The notes under the pieces are model-generated. The model was not told where the DNA came from and made no database searches. It saw only the letters and a program-made list of their open reading frames with translations. A stretch of DNA of 64,000 nt from Bacillota bacterium. Its GTDB lineage: Bacteria; Bacillota; Clostridia; Christensenellales; CAG-138. Below, in pieces: positions 1 to 9,228 of the stretch (the first letter of the stretch is position 1; each line of letters starts with the position of its first letter). The translations under genes were made by a program, and so were the position numbers. The stretch lies in contig JAEYSE010000039.1 of assembly GCA_023435025.1 (NCBI GenBank), positions 1 to 64,000 on the forward strand, given 5' to 3'.

Positions 1-1379
1 GGACAGGCGTAAAATCTACGGTTACCATCAATGTCGCTACGCTTGTGAAGGACATCACCATCACCGGCCCTGCAGAAGTTGCCGCGGGGAGGTACCTACA
101 GCTCACGGCGGCGGTCGGCCCTGCCGATGCGACCAGCAAGAGCGTTCTATGGAGCAGTTCCAACGCAACCGTAGCCACGGTCAGCGCCGGCAGGGTGACG
201 GCAAAGGCGGTCACTGGTACGCAGACGGTCACCATCACGGCCACAGCTGCGGATGGCAGCGGTGTTTCGGACAGCATGGAAGTCACCGTTAAGCCGGCGG
301 CGATGGCGGTTACGATCCTGAGCAGTACCAGTAACGTCACCGGAAAAACACTGGGCATAGACATTGCGGCGGTGGATAAGACAATGCAACTCACCGCAGA
401 TGTTGCACCGCTCGACGCCGGGCAAGGAATCCTGTGGACGACCAGCAACGCCAATGTGGCCACCATCACGCAGGAGGGCCTTGTTACAGGCATTGCACAG
501 GGCAAAGCTATCATCACCGCAACCGCTAAGGACGGGACAGGCGTAAAATCTACAGTTACCATCAATGTCGCCAAGCTTGTGAAGGACATCACCATCACCG
601 GCCCTGCAGAAGTTGCCGCGGGGAGGTACCTACAGCTCACGGCGGCGGTCGGCCCTGCCGACGCGACCAGCAAGAGCGTTCTATGGAGCAGTTCGGACCC
701 GAATGTCGCGACGGTTAGTTCTTCGGGCAATGTGATTGCTAAAAGCATGACCGGAATTCAGGCTATCACCGTCACCATCACGGCCACAGCGACTGATGGC
801 AGTGGCATATCTCAATCCCATAGTGTAACCGTCAGGCCGATGGCGTCGACCGTGATTATTCGCAAGGACGGCACCGCTGCAGATTACACCGTATGGAATA
901 TTGACATTACAAAAGAAGATAAGAACCTGCAGTTTACCACTTCCATTCAGCCCGATGCCTCGTCGCAGAGCGTGATATGGTCCACCAGCAACGCCAGTAT
1001 CGCCACAGTATCGCAGAGCGGCCTCGTTACCGGAATCGGCATAGGAAAAGCGACCATTACCGCTGCTTCAACGGATGGTTCAGGCCGCAAGGCATGGATC
1101 ATAGTCAACGTACTCAAGCCAGTCACGCAGATTACCATCAGCGGCCCCGCCGAAGTAGCTGCCGGTAATAGTATACAGCTTACGGCGGCAGTCGGCCCTG
1201 CCGATGCAACCTATAAGAGCGTCACATGGAGCAGTTCCAACACGAACGTGGCCACGATTAGTTACGGCAGGGTGACCGCAAAGAATGTCACAAGCACAGA
1301 GACGGTCATTATCACGGCCAAGGCTGCGGATGGCAGCGGCATTACGGCCACCGTGGTAATCACCGTCAAGCCCGCTTGA
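1..1379 (+). CDS. Big2 (bacterial Ig-like) repeat surface protein, 5' partial
   Basis: The reading frame (codons from base 3) is open to the left window edge, so the true start lies outside; the GTG at 45 is internal to a repeat. The 458 visible residues consist only of Big2-type Ig-like domains of about 90 residues, each with the TVTWSSSN.NVATVS..G.VTA core and a closing ITVKPA-like strand. Two different domains alternate as a higher-order unit of about 178-181 residues, starting at 45, 579 and 1122. The protein ends directly after the last Ig strand, with no anchor motif or membrane segment, so attachment must lie in the missing N-terminal part or it is secreted. Big2 domains are known as spacer or adhesion modules of cell-surface proteins. 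Function beyond that is not visible. Confidence 0.85.
   Translation, partial: TGVKSTVTINVATLVKDITITGPAEVAAGRYLQLTAAVGPADATSKSVLWSSSNATVATVSAGRVTAKAVTGTQTVTITATAADGSGVSDSMEVTVKPAAMAVTILSSTSNVTGKTLGIDIAAVDKTMQLTADVAPLDAGQGILWTTSNANVATITQEGLVTGIAQGKAIITATAKDGTGVKSTVTINVAKLVKDITITGPAEVAAGRYLQLTAAVGPADATSKSVLWSSSDPNVATVSSSGNVIAKSMTGIQAITVTITATATDGSGISQSHSVTVRPMASTVIIRKDGTAADYTVWNIDITKEDKNLQFTTSIQPDASSQSVIWSTSNASIATVSQSGLVTGIGIGKATITAASTDGSGRKAWIIVNVLKPVTQITISGPAEVAAGNSIQLTAAVGPADATYKSVTWSSSNTNVATISYGRVTAKNVTSTETVIITAKAADGSGITATVVITVKPA
45..1240 (+). repeat. Tandem DNA repeats of ~534-543 bp inside the Big2 gene
   Basis: The segment starting at 45 (GTGAAGGACATCACCATC) recurs almost base for base at 579 and in diverged form at 1122. 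About the first 120 bases of copies one and two differ at only one or a few positions, including silent sites, while the following parts differ more. This is a recent duplication or gene conversion within a repeat gene. Confidence 0.85.
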
Positions 1380-1490
1380 AATCGTAGCGAGCTTTGCCTT
1401 AGCGCAAACTAGAAAATTGCCAGACTTCGTTTATGTCTATAAACTGCAATCAAACTCTGATCCTCCCTGGCATTGTAAGCCAGGTAACAA

Positions 1491-1522
1491 AAAACGGGCG
1501 AGGGTAAACTCGCCCGTTTTGT
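1491..1522. terminator. Bidirectional rho-independent terminator
   Basis: A 12-bp perfect stem (AAAACGGGCGAG / CTCGCCCGTTTT) encloses a 6-base loop, with T-rich flanks on both strands. It lies between the convergent Big2 gene (ends 1379) and DUF362 gene (ends 1616). A second small hairpin (CCTGGC..GCCAGG, 1466-1484) lies just before it. Confidence 0.85.
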
Positions 1523-1615
1523 AATAGTACTGTGTCTTTGCTTTCCTTCGTCTCGTCACAGCTGCAGCCGCCTAGATTGCTGTTGAGCCAGAGCTAATGA
1601 TCGCAACATAAACTC

Positions 1616-2767
1616 TTATTTTCTAAAAAAGTCAGATATCAAACCTGCAGCGATGTTTTTGTTCTTAAGCTCAACAGCCTTAAACATGCACAACTCGTGA
1701 CAGCACATACACTCTATACAGAGGGTATAATCAATCTGTTTGGTTTCCCGGTTAATAGCCTGTACCGGGCAGCTTTCCACGCACATGTTGCATTTTTTAC
1801 ACTTGCTGGGGTTTACCCTTGGTTGCGTATTGAAGAAATCAATCACTTTTACCAAAGCCTTGTTGTTGCGCTTTGCGGCCTTTTTGAAGCGCTTGGGCAG
1901 CTTAAAGTTGGTCAGACTGGGGATCGACGCATAGTCGCCCGCCAGCGGGATGCTCTTTAGGTTGCTTTCACCCAAATTGCGTTTTTGAGCAGTTTCAAGT
2001 ATTGGAATATCCACAACATCCATGCCCAGCATTTTTGCAGCCACAGCGTCTAATGCAAGAGGATCTTCACTGATGAGAATTTTTTCAGCATGATATACGC
2101 TGCCTGCGGTCGGGCCTTCTCCCTGCATTGCGATAATCCCGTCCATTATATGAAGCCGAAATTTGGACGCCCTGTGGATATCACAGATAATCTGCCCGAA
2201 ATCGGCAGGATCGGGAGCCATTTTATGATATTTCGCCTTTCTTAGCCCCGGGATGCAGCCGAACACATTTTTCACAGCGCCGGAATAAATCTGGGCAGAG
2301 TGTGTTTTTAACTTCGGCAAGTTAATGACTACATCAGCGTCGAATATGGGTTTGGCAATATACATCGTCTCTTCGCACTGGCTTTCCGGCTGAACAGCCA
2401 CCACGCCCTCGCGGTCAAAATTCTTTATTTCCGCTCCTTCTTCCTCCGCCACTTTTGCGTACCCGGCCACTTTCAGGCTCTGTGCAGTAGGCGCTACTCC
2501 GGCAATGGCCCCGCCCGAACTGTCCCCAATCCATACGGTACAGTCCAGATTTTTGAGTATTCTTACCATTGCTCTTACAAATTCAGCGTGCGTTACCGCG
2601 GCCGTATCAGAGCCCATGGGACCAATCAGATTTACTTTGAGAAGAACTTTGTCCTGCGGGCGTACAAATTTGTCCCAGCCACCCAATGTTTCAATCGCTG
2701 CATTGATTTTTCTCATGATCAACTCTGTATCATAAATCTTGCAATCCAGTATCACGACTTCGTTCAT
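1616..2767 (-). CDS. DUF362 domain protein with C-terminal 2x[4Fe-4S] ferredoxin domain
   Basis: This 383-residue protein begins with a DUF362 domain (VILDCKIYDTE.., then LLKVNLIGPMG, residues ~1-290), a family common in Clostridia and often linked to iron-sulfur redox proteins. The C-terminal ~60 residues hold two ferredoxin cluster motifs, CKKCNMCVESCP and CIECMCCHELC, the second slightly unusual in spacing. There is no signal peptide, so it should be cytoplasmic. The start is supported by AGGAGG 6 bases before the ATG. The substrate of the family is not established; an electron-transfer role is inferred from the clusters. It is transcribed alone; the neighbouring MATE gene is upstream on the same strand with a short hairpin (2808-2823) between. 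Confidence 0.88.
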   Translation of the reverse strand: MNEVVILDCKIYDTELIMRKINAAIETLGGWDKFVRPQDKVLLKVNLIGPMGSDTAAVTHAEFVRAMVRILKNLDCTVWIGDSSGGAIAGVAPTAQSLKVAGYAKVAEEEGAEIKNFDREGVVAVQPESQCEETMYIAKPIFDADVVINLPKLKTHSAQIYSGAVKNVFGCIPGLRKAKYHKMAPDPADFGQIICDIHRASKFRLHIMDGIIAMQGEGPTAGSVYHAEKILISEDPLALDAVAAKMLGMDVVDIPILETAQKRNLGESNLKSIPLAGDYASIPSLTNFKLPKRFKKAAKRNNKALVKVIDFFNTQPRVNPSKCKKCNMCVESCPVQAINRETKQIDYTLCIECMCCHELCMFKAVELKNKNIAAGLISDFFRK

Positions 2768-2828
2768 GGTGTGCCTCCTAAAGTAATCTTTGCCTGATCT
2801 TCATATTATCCGCATCAGCGGATTCAAA

Positions 2829-4265
2829 TTATGGTATAACAGGGTCACAATCGGGTTCCATACGGGCTTCGACCGGTTCTGCGTCCGTGTCAGCCATGGA
2901 TTTTTTCAAAATATCCGAAAGTAGAATAATCGCAAGCACAAGCGTAATTGCATCGGAAAGCGGCTGCGCCCATATGAGCCCCTGGAATTGAAAACTGCTG
3001 TTCAGGAGAAATAAAAGCGGAATATAAAACAGCCCCTGTCTTGCTACAGAAAGGATAAGGGATGCCTTTGCTTTCCCGAACGCCTGTATTGAGGTGGTGG
3101 CAAGCATCTGTGGCCCGAGTACCAGGAATGAGAACATACTGATACGTAAAACGGTTGTCCCTTGGTTGATCACCTCTGGCAAATCTTTTGCAAATATGCT
3201 GATCAGCCCGCTTGCAAATATGGCAAACAGTATGGTTAGAGCAACGCCGATGCCCAACGTCATACCCACTCCGGTTTTGATGATGTTTCGTGCGCGAGAA
3301 AAGTTCCTTGCGCCGTAGTTATACCCGATAAGCGGCTGGCAGCCTGCTGCAAAGCCCATAAAGATAAAGGTCCCGATATACATCAGTTTGGCCGACACGC
3401 CCATGCCCGCAATTGCATTATCGCCATAAGGTCTTGCCAAATTATTGCACACAATCAACGCTCCACTCATAAGAAATTGGCTGAAAGCGGCGGGAACACC
3501 AATGGCGAATGTCTGGCCCCATATATCCTTTGCCCCTGATATCGAACTGATCTTCAGCTTAACAAGCGACTTACCCGATAAATAGTAGAAGATATAATAT
3601 CCAAGTGCCGCCATATTGCCTAGCACAGTAGCGATTGCCGCTCCTTGGATCCCCATATCAAACCCGAAAATAAACACCGGGTCAAGTATCACGTTGACAA
3701 CCGTGCCTATCAACATACCGATGATAGAAGGCATTGCTGCGCCCTCGCTGCGTAAAAGCTGACCACCGGCGTAGTTAAGCATAACCGGAACAGCACCGAG
3801 TATCATGACAAACGAATACTGATATGCAAATGGATACACTGTATCGGATGCGCCCAGAATGGTGATGAACGGCTTAATGAATATCAAGCCGACTACGGTT
3901 ACTATCACCCCGATTCCCGTACAGATTGCAACACCTGTTGACAGCGTTTTATCAGCAGTTGCATGATCCTTTTTTCCGAGACTGCGGGAAATATACGAAG
4001 CGGCACCCGTGCTGACAATAGTCGCAATCGCCATCAGCAACATAAACAGCGGCGTGGTGATATTGGCTGCGGCAAGCTGATCCTTATCTCCCAGTTGCCC
4101 GACAAAAAAAGTATCTACAAGGTTATATAGCACTTGAACCATCATCCCGAACACCACAGGGATTGACATCTTAAGTATTGCGTTTGATACGGGAGCATTG
4201 CTCATTAGTTCAACTTGTTTGTTTTTGTTCAACTCGCCCACTTTTTCTATTACTTCCTTGTTCAA
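2829..4265 (-). CDS. MATE family multidrug/Na+ efflux transporter
   Basis: The 478-residue protein has the family length and about 12 membrane helices, with the family hallmark near the N terminus (SIPVVFGMMVQVLYNLVDTFFVGQLG) and the matching second-half segment IGVPAAFSQFLMSGALIVCNN. MATE proteins export drugs or metabolites in exchange for Na+ or H+. The assigned start is a TTG whose bases overlap the TGA of the upstream MarR gene (TTGA), indicating translational coupling; an internal ATG 21 codons later (MSNAPVSN) is an alternative start. It is co-transcribed with and probably repressed by the MarR protein. The substrate cannot be read from sequence. Confidence 0.92.
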   Translation of the reverse strand: MNKEVIEKVGELNKNKQVELMSNAPVSNAILKMSIPVVFGMMVQVLYNLVDTFFVGQLGDKDQLAAANITTPLFMLLMAIATIVSTGAASYISRSLGKKDHATADKTLSTGVAICTGIGVIVTVVGLIFIKPFITILGASDTVYPFAYQYSFVMILGAVPVMLNYAGGQLLRSEGAAMPSIIGMLIGTVVNVILDPVFIFGFDMGIQGAAIATVLGNMAALGYYIFYYLSGKSLVKLKISSISGAKDIWGQTFAIGVPAAFSQFLMSGALIVCNNLARPYGDNAIAGMGVSAKLMYIGTFIFMGFAAGCQPLIGYNYGARNFSRARNIIKTGVGMTLGIGVALTILFAIFASGLISIFAKDLPEVINQGTTVLRISMFSFLVLGPQMLATTSIQAFGKAKASLILSVARQGLFYIPLLFLLNSSFQFQGLIWAQPLSDAITLVLAIILLSDILKKSMADTDAEPVEARMEPDCDPVIP

Positions 4266-4687
4266 ATATTAGCATCCGATAGTTGTTTTGCTTTTTTGAC
4301 CATGCGTCCAAGATAATCTTTAAATGCCTCCTGTTCCTCCCTCGACAGGCATGAGCAAACTTCGTCCGTCCATACGTCGTATACGTCGATCACATCGGCA
4401 ATCGTCGCACGTCCCGCATCTGTGATAGACAGGACATTCTTTCGACGGTTCTCTGGGTTTTGTTCGCGCCTGATATAACCCTTCACTTCGAGTGAGAGCA
4501 ATGCCTTTGCAACAGTTGTTTTGTCCAAACACAATGCGGACGCCACCGCGTCCTGCGACATGGCGTAGTGAAAATGCAGGAATGCGCAGATCTGGTACTC
4601 TGTATCCGACACTCCGGCATTCCTGATACGATTGTGTCCGTATTCCTTGGCATACCGCCAAAGCAGGTTTAATGAATGAAAGCCCAT
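4262..4687 (-). CDS. MarR family transcriptional regulator
   Basis: The 141-residue protein has the winged-helix pattern of MarR: AFLHFHYAMSQDAVASALCLDKTTVAKALLSLEVKGYI followed by the wing RREQNPENRRKNVLSITDAG. The start is placed at the ATG at 4687 because GGGGGG stands 6 bases upstream; the reading frame itself is open to a TTG at 4726, but that codon lies inside the putative operator and lacks a ribosome site. It is the first gene of the MarR-MATE operon. MarR proteins usually repress their own operon until a small ligand binds; that is inferred here from the palindrome over the transcription start. Confidence 0.9.
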   Translation of the reverse strand: MGFHSLNLLWRYAKEYGHNRIRNAGVSDTEYQICAFLHFHYAMSQDAVASALCLDKTTVAKALLSLEVKGYIRREQNPENRRKNVLSITDAGRATIADVIDVYDVWTDEVCSCLSREEQEAFKDYLGRMVKKAKQLSDANI

Positions 4688-4713
4688 ATAGTCCCCCCGT
4701 TGAAACGCCAACT

Positions 4714-4761
4714 GTTGAATATTCAACTTGTTTAGTATACGCTAAGAATTGCATTTGTCAA
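4714..4761 (-). promoter_or_regulatory. Sigma-A promoter and MarR operator of the marR-MATE operon
   Basis: On the minus strand TTGACA (4756-4761) and TATACT (4734-4739) are separated by 16 bases. Directly downstream, over the expected transcription start, is the perfect palindrome GTTGAATATTCAAC (4714-4727). Position and symmetry fit an autorepressor site for the MarR protein encoded next; that assignment is inference. Confidence 0.72.
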
Positions 4762-5049
4762 TAGCCCTGCGTTTCGCGGAGTGACCGATAAAAGAAAGTC
4801 AAGCAAAAATGCAGAATGAAAATTAGTGATGTTTTCTTTCATGAACTGCTTTTGATTTAAGTGCATATCAGCAACAAAGGATTCCCAAGACATAAGCCTG
4901 GCTTTTGATCCGCCCTTCTTCGCGCCTAATGGGCAGGTGTTATTTCAGGGGCGTTTTTTCTTTTTGCCCATAACTTTAAAACCTCCGTTTGGGTGCTTCT
5001 ATCTTACACCTTGCCGGAGGTTTACAATAAATTGGGATGGTTGCGTGCT
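4762..5049. other. Intergenic region, no gene seen
   Basis: Between the marR promoter and the end of the tad operon. Short open frames here lack ribosome sites and recognisable sequence. The only structure is the hairpin at 4978-5023, described separately. Confidence 0.6.
4978..5023 (-). terminator. Putative terminator of the tad operon
   Basis: AAACCTCCG and CGGAGGTTT form a 9-bp stem, with a second inner pairing GGTG/CACC in the long loop. On the minus strand the stem ends in TTTTAAAG. It lies just beyond the last tad operon gene. Confidence 0.5.
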
Positions 5050-5943
5050 TTATATTTCTTCCAAACCAAGGCTGATCATTGCGGATTCGCCGAGGCTTTC
5101 CATATATTTGACTGTAGCCGTGACATTCTCATACAGGCGCTGCATGCTTTGCCTTTGGCCCGTCAGAAGAACTTTATAGCGTTTAACAAGCGCGTCCCTT
5201 TCCGCTTGCCATCTCTCCTTCGCCGCTTCTGAATCTTTCACGGCTCTTTCCTTATCGCTTTTAAGCTGAAGGAATTCGTTCTGGAGCAGCCGCTCGTTGA
5301 GTTCCAAAGTGGAGCACTTATTTTTGAGTTGCAACAGGACAGCTGTATTTTCGCGGACAGCGGTTTCGGCTTCGTTGGCGCGGACGTATACGGAGGTAAG
5401 TTCATCGGATTTTTCCTGAAGTTCCTTTTCCCTTTGGTTTAGCATTTCCTTTAATCTCTGCACCTGTGAAATGACGGTCTCGGACTCCCGCCTTGCGGCG
5501 GCCCCACCCTCCAGCTGCTTCAAAAGCCGGGTATTCTCTTCCGTGATCTTTTTTAGTTTGGTTTCAAGCTGTCTGATCGTAAGTTTGGCGTCTTCGTCAA
5601 ATTGCATCAGCATCTGATATTCCGCGAGAGGGAGTGCCTTAAGCCCATTCCTTTCAAGATCGGCCACGGTCCCGCCTTTCACTTCCTTAACGCTCTTTTC
5701 CAGCGCCATTGCTTTGGCCTGATATTCTTCCTTTTCCCGGGTCACGCTAATCAAAAGAGTGCGCATTTCCTCGAATCGTTCATGGTAAGCTGTCTCCATA
5801 TTGCGCATGTTGAATTGAAGCTTCTCGATGTAGCGGTCGACGTCTTTCGCGACATACATCCCCGCGCGTTTCTTAAGATCATTTTCCTGTGAAATGTCAG
5901 CCCATTGTTCAGTCGTCTCATTTACCTTTTTGGCTTGTTCCAT
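5050..5943 (-). CDS. Coiled-coil protein at the end of the tad operon
   Basis: The 297-residue protein is almost entirely charged heptad repeat. The N-terminal part (YVAKDVDRYIEKLQFNMRNM, residues ~28-47) vaguely resembles the membrane-binding coiled coil of DivIVA/GpsB-type proteins, which mark division sites or cell poles; this is a weak resemblance. There is no signal peptide or membrane helix. It lies 65 bases downstream of tadC on the same strand and is probably the last gene of the pilus operon. A role in positioning the pilus machine is a guess from context. No family was recognised with confidence. Confidence 0.6.
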   Translation of the reverse strand: MEQAKKVNETTEQWADISQENDLKKRAGMYVAKDVDRYIEKLQFNMRNMETAYHERFEEMRTLLISVTREKEEYQAKAMALEKSVKEVKGGTVADLERNGLKALPLAEYQMLMQFDEDAKLTIRQLETKLKKITEENTRLLKQLEGGAAARRESETVISQVQRLKEMLNQREKELQEKSDELTSVYVRANEAETAVRENTAVLLQLKNKCSTLELNERLLQNEFLQLKSDKERAVKDSEAAKERWQAERDALVKRYKVLLTGQRQSMQRLYENVTATVKYMESLGESAMISLGLEEI

Positions 5944-6008
5944 AGTATCACTATCCTACCCTTTCGGTGTTTTACCCGCCAAATTTAATCGTTATATCCT
6001 CATTAAGG

Positions 6009-6938
6009 TCATTCCATCCCGGCGAACATCGCCGCAATCTCAAGGACTGCCGGTCCCAGCAAAATCATGAATATCACAGGAAAAATGAACACTACCATCG
6101 GCAGGAGCATTTTTACAGGAGCTTTATGAGCTGTCTCCTCCGCTTTCTGGCGGCGTAGAACGCGAAGCTCCTGCGCCTGCGTCCTAAGCACGTTTATCAC
6201 AGGCGTCCCGTAACGCTCGGACTGGATGACAGCTGTTGCGAATGTCTTAAGCTCATCCACATCGCTTCTTGCGCTCAGGGAAGCCAAAGCTTCCCGCCGC
6301 GGGATCCCCATCTGTATCTCCCGATGGACCCTTAAAAGTTCATCCGGCAAGGGTCCCTTGAAATGCTCCGTAACGCTCAGCATCGCGGCATCGAACCCAA
6401 GCCCCGCCTCGATGTTTACGCTCATCATGTCCATAACGTTCGGCATCTGATTGCTGATAGACTGCCGGCGTGATTTGATGCGTGAGTTTATATACATCCT
6501 AGGGATCAATATGGACAACATCATTAAGAACAAAAGAATCAATAAAAATAAAAATCCTGTGACTTTGGTCAGAAGAGCAACAATAAGGCCGATGATAAGA
6601 AAGCCCAGGCTGAGTGCAAGCCTTGCTGTGATAAACACGCCCACAGTCATGCCGATCCCCGCAAGCTGAAGCTCCTTATTCAAGCCCATGAGTTTGCCCG
6701 TTTCTTCCTTACGGCTCCTTCTGGAGATTCGATTTATTCGTTTTTTGATTCTATATAAAACGGGATCGACAAAACGCTGGTACAGGCTCTTTTCAAGTTC
6801 CTGATCCAGATAGACATCCTCATTTTTTAGCTGCCTGATATATCGATCTTTGATCCTGTGCCGCTTCACAGTATCGGAAAAGCAAAGCAGCGCCAGCGCA
6901 AATATGAAAGCCGAGACGGAAACGACCAGAAAACCCAT
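6009..6938 (-). CDS. tadC: TadC, inner-membrane platform protein (T2SSF family)
   Basis: This 309-residue membrane protein has an N-terminal helix, two central helices (MTVGVFITARLALSLGFLII.. region), the T2SSF core PNVMDMMSVNIEAGLGFDAA with following GPLPDELLRVHREIQMG, and a C-terminal hydrophobic helix pair (LPMVVFIFPVIFMILLGPAV). T2SSF proteins form the membrane platform that couples the TadA ATPase to pilin polymerisation. The ATG is preceded by GGGGAG. It lies 12 bases after tadB; together they form the usual tandem pair in tad operons. Confidence 0.93.
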   Translation of the reverse strand: MGFLVVSVSAFIFALALLCFSDTVKRHRIKDRYIRQLKNEDVYLDQELEKSLYQRFVDPVLYRIKKRINRISRRSRKEETGKLMGLNKELQLAGIGMTVGVFITARLALSLGFLIIGLIVALLTKVTGFLFLLILLFLMMLSILIPRMYINSRIKSRRQSISNQMPNVMDMMSVNIEAGLGFDAAMLSVTEHFKGPLPDELLRVHREIQMGIPRREALASLSARSDVDELKTFATAVIQSERYGTPVINVLRTQAQELRVLRRQKAEETAHKAPVKMLLPMVVFIFPVIFMILLGPAVLEIAAMFAGME

Positions 6939-6950
6939 TCGACATCTCCC

Positions 6951-7874
6951 CTAGTATGTAATTGTTACGACCTTTTTCACGAATAGGAAACCTAATATCT
7001 CCATTACCAGTCCGACTGCAAGCATCGCGATGCCCGCTGGTTTTTGCACGAATTTTAAAATGTAAGTGGGATTGATGACCATCAGCATGCAAGCAAGAAA
7101 TACCGGCAGAAGGCCTATGATGAGCGCGCTGACGCGTCCCTGCGCCGTCATCACCCGGATGTCATTCTTTAGCCGGAGTCTATCCTTGATGGTTGAAGAT
7201 ATGGTCACCAGTATCTCAAGCAGGTTCCCGCCAACCTGACGCTGGATCTTGACAGCGGTAACCGTCATCATAAGGTCCGTGCTCCGCACTCTGTCTACCA
7301 TGTTATCCAATGCGGTACCCATATCGACGCCCATGTTGATCTCGCGCACCGTCAGCGCGAATTCCTTGCCGATGGGATCCTGCATCTCTTCGCTTATGGC
7401 CGACATCGCCTGCAGGAAGGAGAAACCAGCCCGAAGGCTGTTCGCGATGAGCATTAACGCGTCCCCCAGCTGCTTTTCGAATTTCCTGAGCCTTTTTGCT
7501 TTGGCGCTTTGCACATACATCGGTGGAAGCACAATCCCCAAAAGGATCATAGCTGTGGCAGACAGAGGATGTGCGCCCAACAGCAGCATGATGGTTGCAG
7601 GCATGATCGCAACGATCAACCACAGCCCCAAATACTCCTCGCCCCGCATCCGGATGCCGGCCGCGGCAAGCTCCCTGGAAAATACGCTGGACACTTTGAC
7701 TTTTCTGTGGTGGACGGTTTCCTTTTTGCTTGCTTTGACTTCAGCGTGCACGCCTGAAAGCTCGCGGATGGTTTTATCGAGCTTAATCCGGTCCCGCATG
7801 GACGCCCGAAACAGGATCATGAACACAAAAAATATCAGAAGGGATATGCTGGCTGTCAGCAACCAAATCTCCAA
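6951..7874 (-). CDS. tadB: TadB, inner-membrane platform protein (T2SSF family)
   Basis: The 307-residue product has an N-terminal membrane helix (LLTASISLLIFFVFMILF), a central helix pair, the T2SSF domain (LGDALMLIANSLRAGFSFLQ, then DRVRSTDLMMTVTAVKIQRQVGGNL) and C-terminal helices. The start is set at the TTG at 7874 because GGGGGG lies 6 bases upstream; the longer open frame from 7910 would overlap tadA by 23 bases. It works with TadC as the platform for Flp pilus assembly. Confidence 0.93.
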   Translation of the reverse strand: MEIWLLTASISLLIFFVFMILFRASMRDRIKLDKTIRELSGVHAEVKASKKETVHHRKVKVSSVFSRELAAAGIRMRGEEYLGLWLIVAIMPATIMLLLGAHPLSATAMILLGIVLPPMYVQSAKAKRLRKFEKQLGDALMLIANSLRAGFSFLQAMSAISEEMQDPIGKEFALTVREINMGVDMGTALDNMVDRVRSTDLMMTVTAVKIQRQVGGNLLEILVTISSTIKDRLRLKNDIRVMTAQGRVSALIIGLLPVFLACMLMVINPTYILKFVQKPAGIAMLAVGLVMEILGFLFVKKVVTITY

Positions 7875-7887
7875 AGTCGCCCCCCCT

Positions 7888-9228
7888 TTACTGAACGAAC
7901 CAGTCGTCATATGCCGGAACGCCGTGATAACGAATTTTTCCTAAGCAATATGGAATGATACCCGTCGGTCTGAACCTGCCCATAAACCTTCCCTGACTAT
8001 CCACTTTCCCAAGCGATTCATAAGAGAATATCTCCTGCATCGTGATGATATCACCCTCCATGCCCGCGATCTCCATGATGCTCGTGACCTTCCTTGTACC
8101 GTCACCAAGCCTTGACTGATGCACGACGATGTTGATTGCCGAAGCGATCTGCGTGCGAATCGCATTGAGCGGAAGGTCCATCCCTGCCATCAGCGCCATC
8201 GTCTCGATGCGGGCGAGCGCGTCCCTCGGCGAATTGGCGTGAACGGTCGTGATGGAACCGTCATGCCCCGTGTTCATCGCCTGCAGCATATCGAGCGCTT
8301 CGCCCGAACGGACTTCGCCCACGACTATCCTGTCGGGCCGCATGCGCAGGGCGTTGCGTACGAGGTCCCGGATCGAAACCTGCCCGGTTCCCTCGATATT
8401 GGCGGGGCGGCTCTCCAAAGTGACCACATGCTCCTGTTTGAGCTGGATCTCAGCCGCGTCCTCGATCGTGACGATACGTTCGTTTTGCGGGATGTATCCC
8501 GAAAGCACGTTTAAAAACGTTGTCTTTCCGCTACCGGTGCCACCGGATATCACAATGCTGAGCCTGCCCTTTACGCACGCTTCCAGAAAGCTCATCATTT
8601 TGGGCGAAACGGAGCCGAACTCGATAAGATCCTTGTCGATATACGGAATCTTGGCAAACTTTCTGATCGTTACAACGGGACCCGTCAAAGAAAGCGGAGG
8701 AATAATTATGTTGACGCGGGAACCGTCCTTAAGACGCGCATCCACCATTGGGCTCGATTCGTCCACATGGCGGCCGATCGTGGATACGATGCGGTCGATG
8801 ATATTATTCAGGTGCTCGTTGTCCCGGAAAGGAGATTCAACCTTATAGATCTTGCCCTTGATCTCCACATACAGCTTATGAGGCCCGTTGACCATTATTT
8901 CCGTGACCTCGGGATCCTTAAGAAGAGACTCCAGCGGGCCGTAGCCTATGATGTCATTCATAAGCTCTGCGGCGATGCGCGTGCGCTCCGGCCTCGGCAC
9001 GTCCTCAGCCTCATATTGAAGAACCTCGTCGAGAGCAGCCCGCACCATTGAGCTGTCCGGGTTCTTTTCCTTGTGAAGCATTTCAATTGCCTGAAAGCGC
9101 ACCCGCTCTTTGAGCTTTTGCTGCGCGTCTATCACGACCGGCCTCAGGGGAGCCGATACGTTCCGATCCTCTTCAACTTTACCGGATGTGACTGCCCTCT
9201 GAATTTCAAGGCGGTCCCGAAGCTTCAT
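7888..9228 (-). CDS. tadA: TadA/CpaF pilus assembly ATPase
   Basis: The 446-residue cytoplasmic ATPase belongs to the secretion ATPase superfamily (GspE/VirB11). Walker A GGTGSGKTTFLN lies near residue 230, followed by the Asp box (IVTIEDAAEIQL), Walker B-like RPDRIVVGEVRSGEALDML and the His box (GHDGSITTVHANSP). The N-terminal domain ends in MNDIIGYGPLESLLKDPEVTEI, typical of CpaF/TadA. It powers extension of the Flp pilus. Its ATG overlaps the stop of tadZ by four bases (ATGA). Confidence 0.96.
   Translation of the reverse strand: MKLRDRLEIQRAVTSGKVEEDRNVSAPLRPVVIDAQQKLKERVRFQAIEMLHKEKNPDSSMVRAALDEVLQYEAEDVPRPERTRIAAELMNDIIGYGPLESLLKDPEVTEIMVNGPHKLYVEIKGKIYKVESPFRDNEHLNNIIDRIVSTIGRHVDESSPMVDARLKDGSRVNIIIPPLSLTGPVVTIRKFAKIPYIDKDLIEFGSVSPKMMSFLEACVKGRLSIVISGGTGSGKTTFLNVLSGYIPQNERIVTIEDAAEIQLKQEHVVTLESRPANIEGTGQVSIRDLVRNALRMRPDRIVVGEVRSGEALDMLQAMNTGHDGSITTVHANSPRDALARIETMALMAGMDLPLNAIRTQIASAINIVVHQSRLGDGTRKVTSIMEIAGMEGDIITMQEIFSYESLGKVDSQGRFMGRFRPTGIIPYCLGKIRYHGVPAYDDWFVQ

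Noticed and set aside
45..1379. CRISPR-like array because of regular repeats
   Set aside because: Repeats are ~534 bp, coding and in frame, encoding Ig-like domains.
8119..9051. Several open frames opposite tadA
   Set aside because: Shadows of tadA, whose Walker and His-box motifs are intact.
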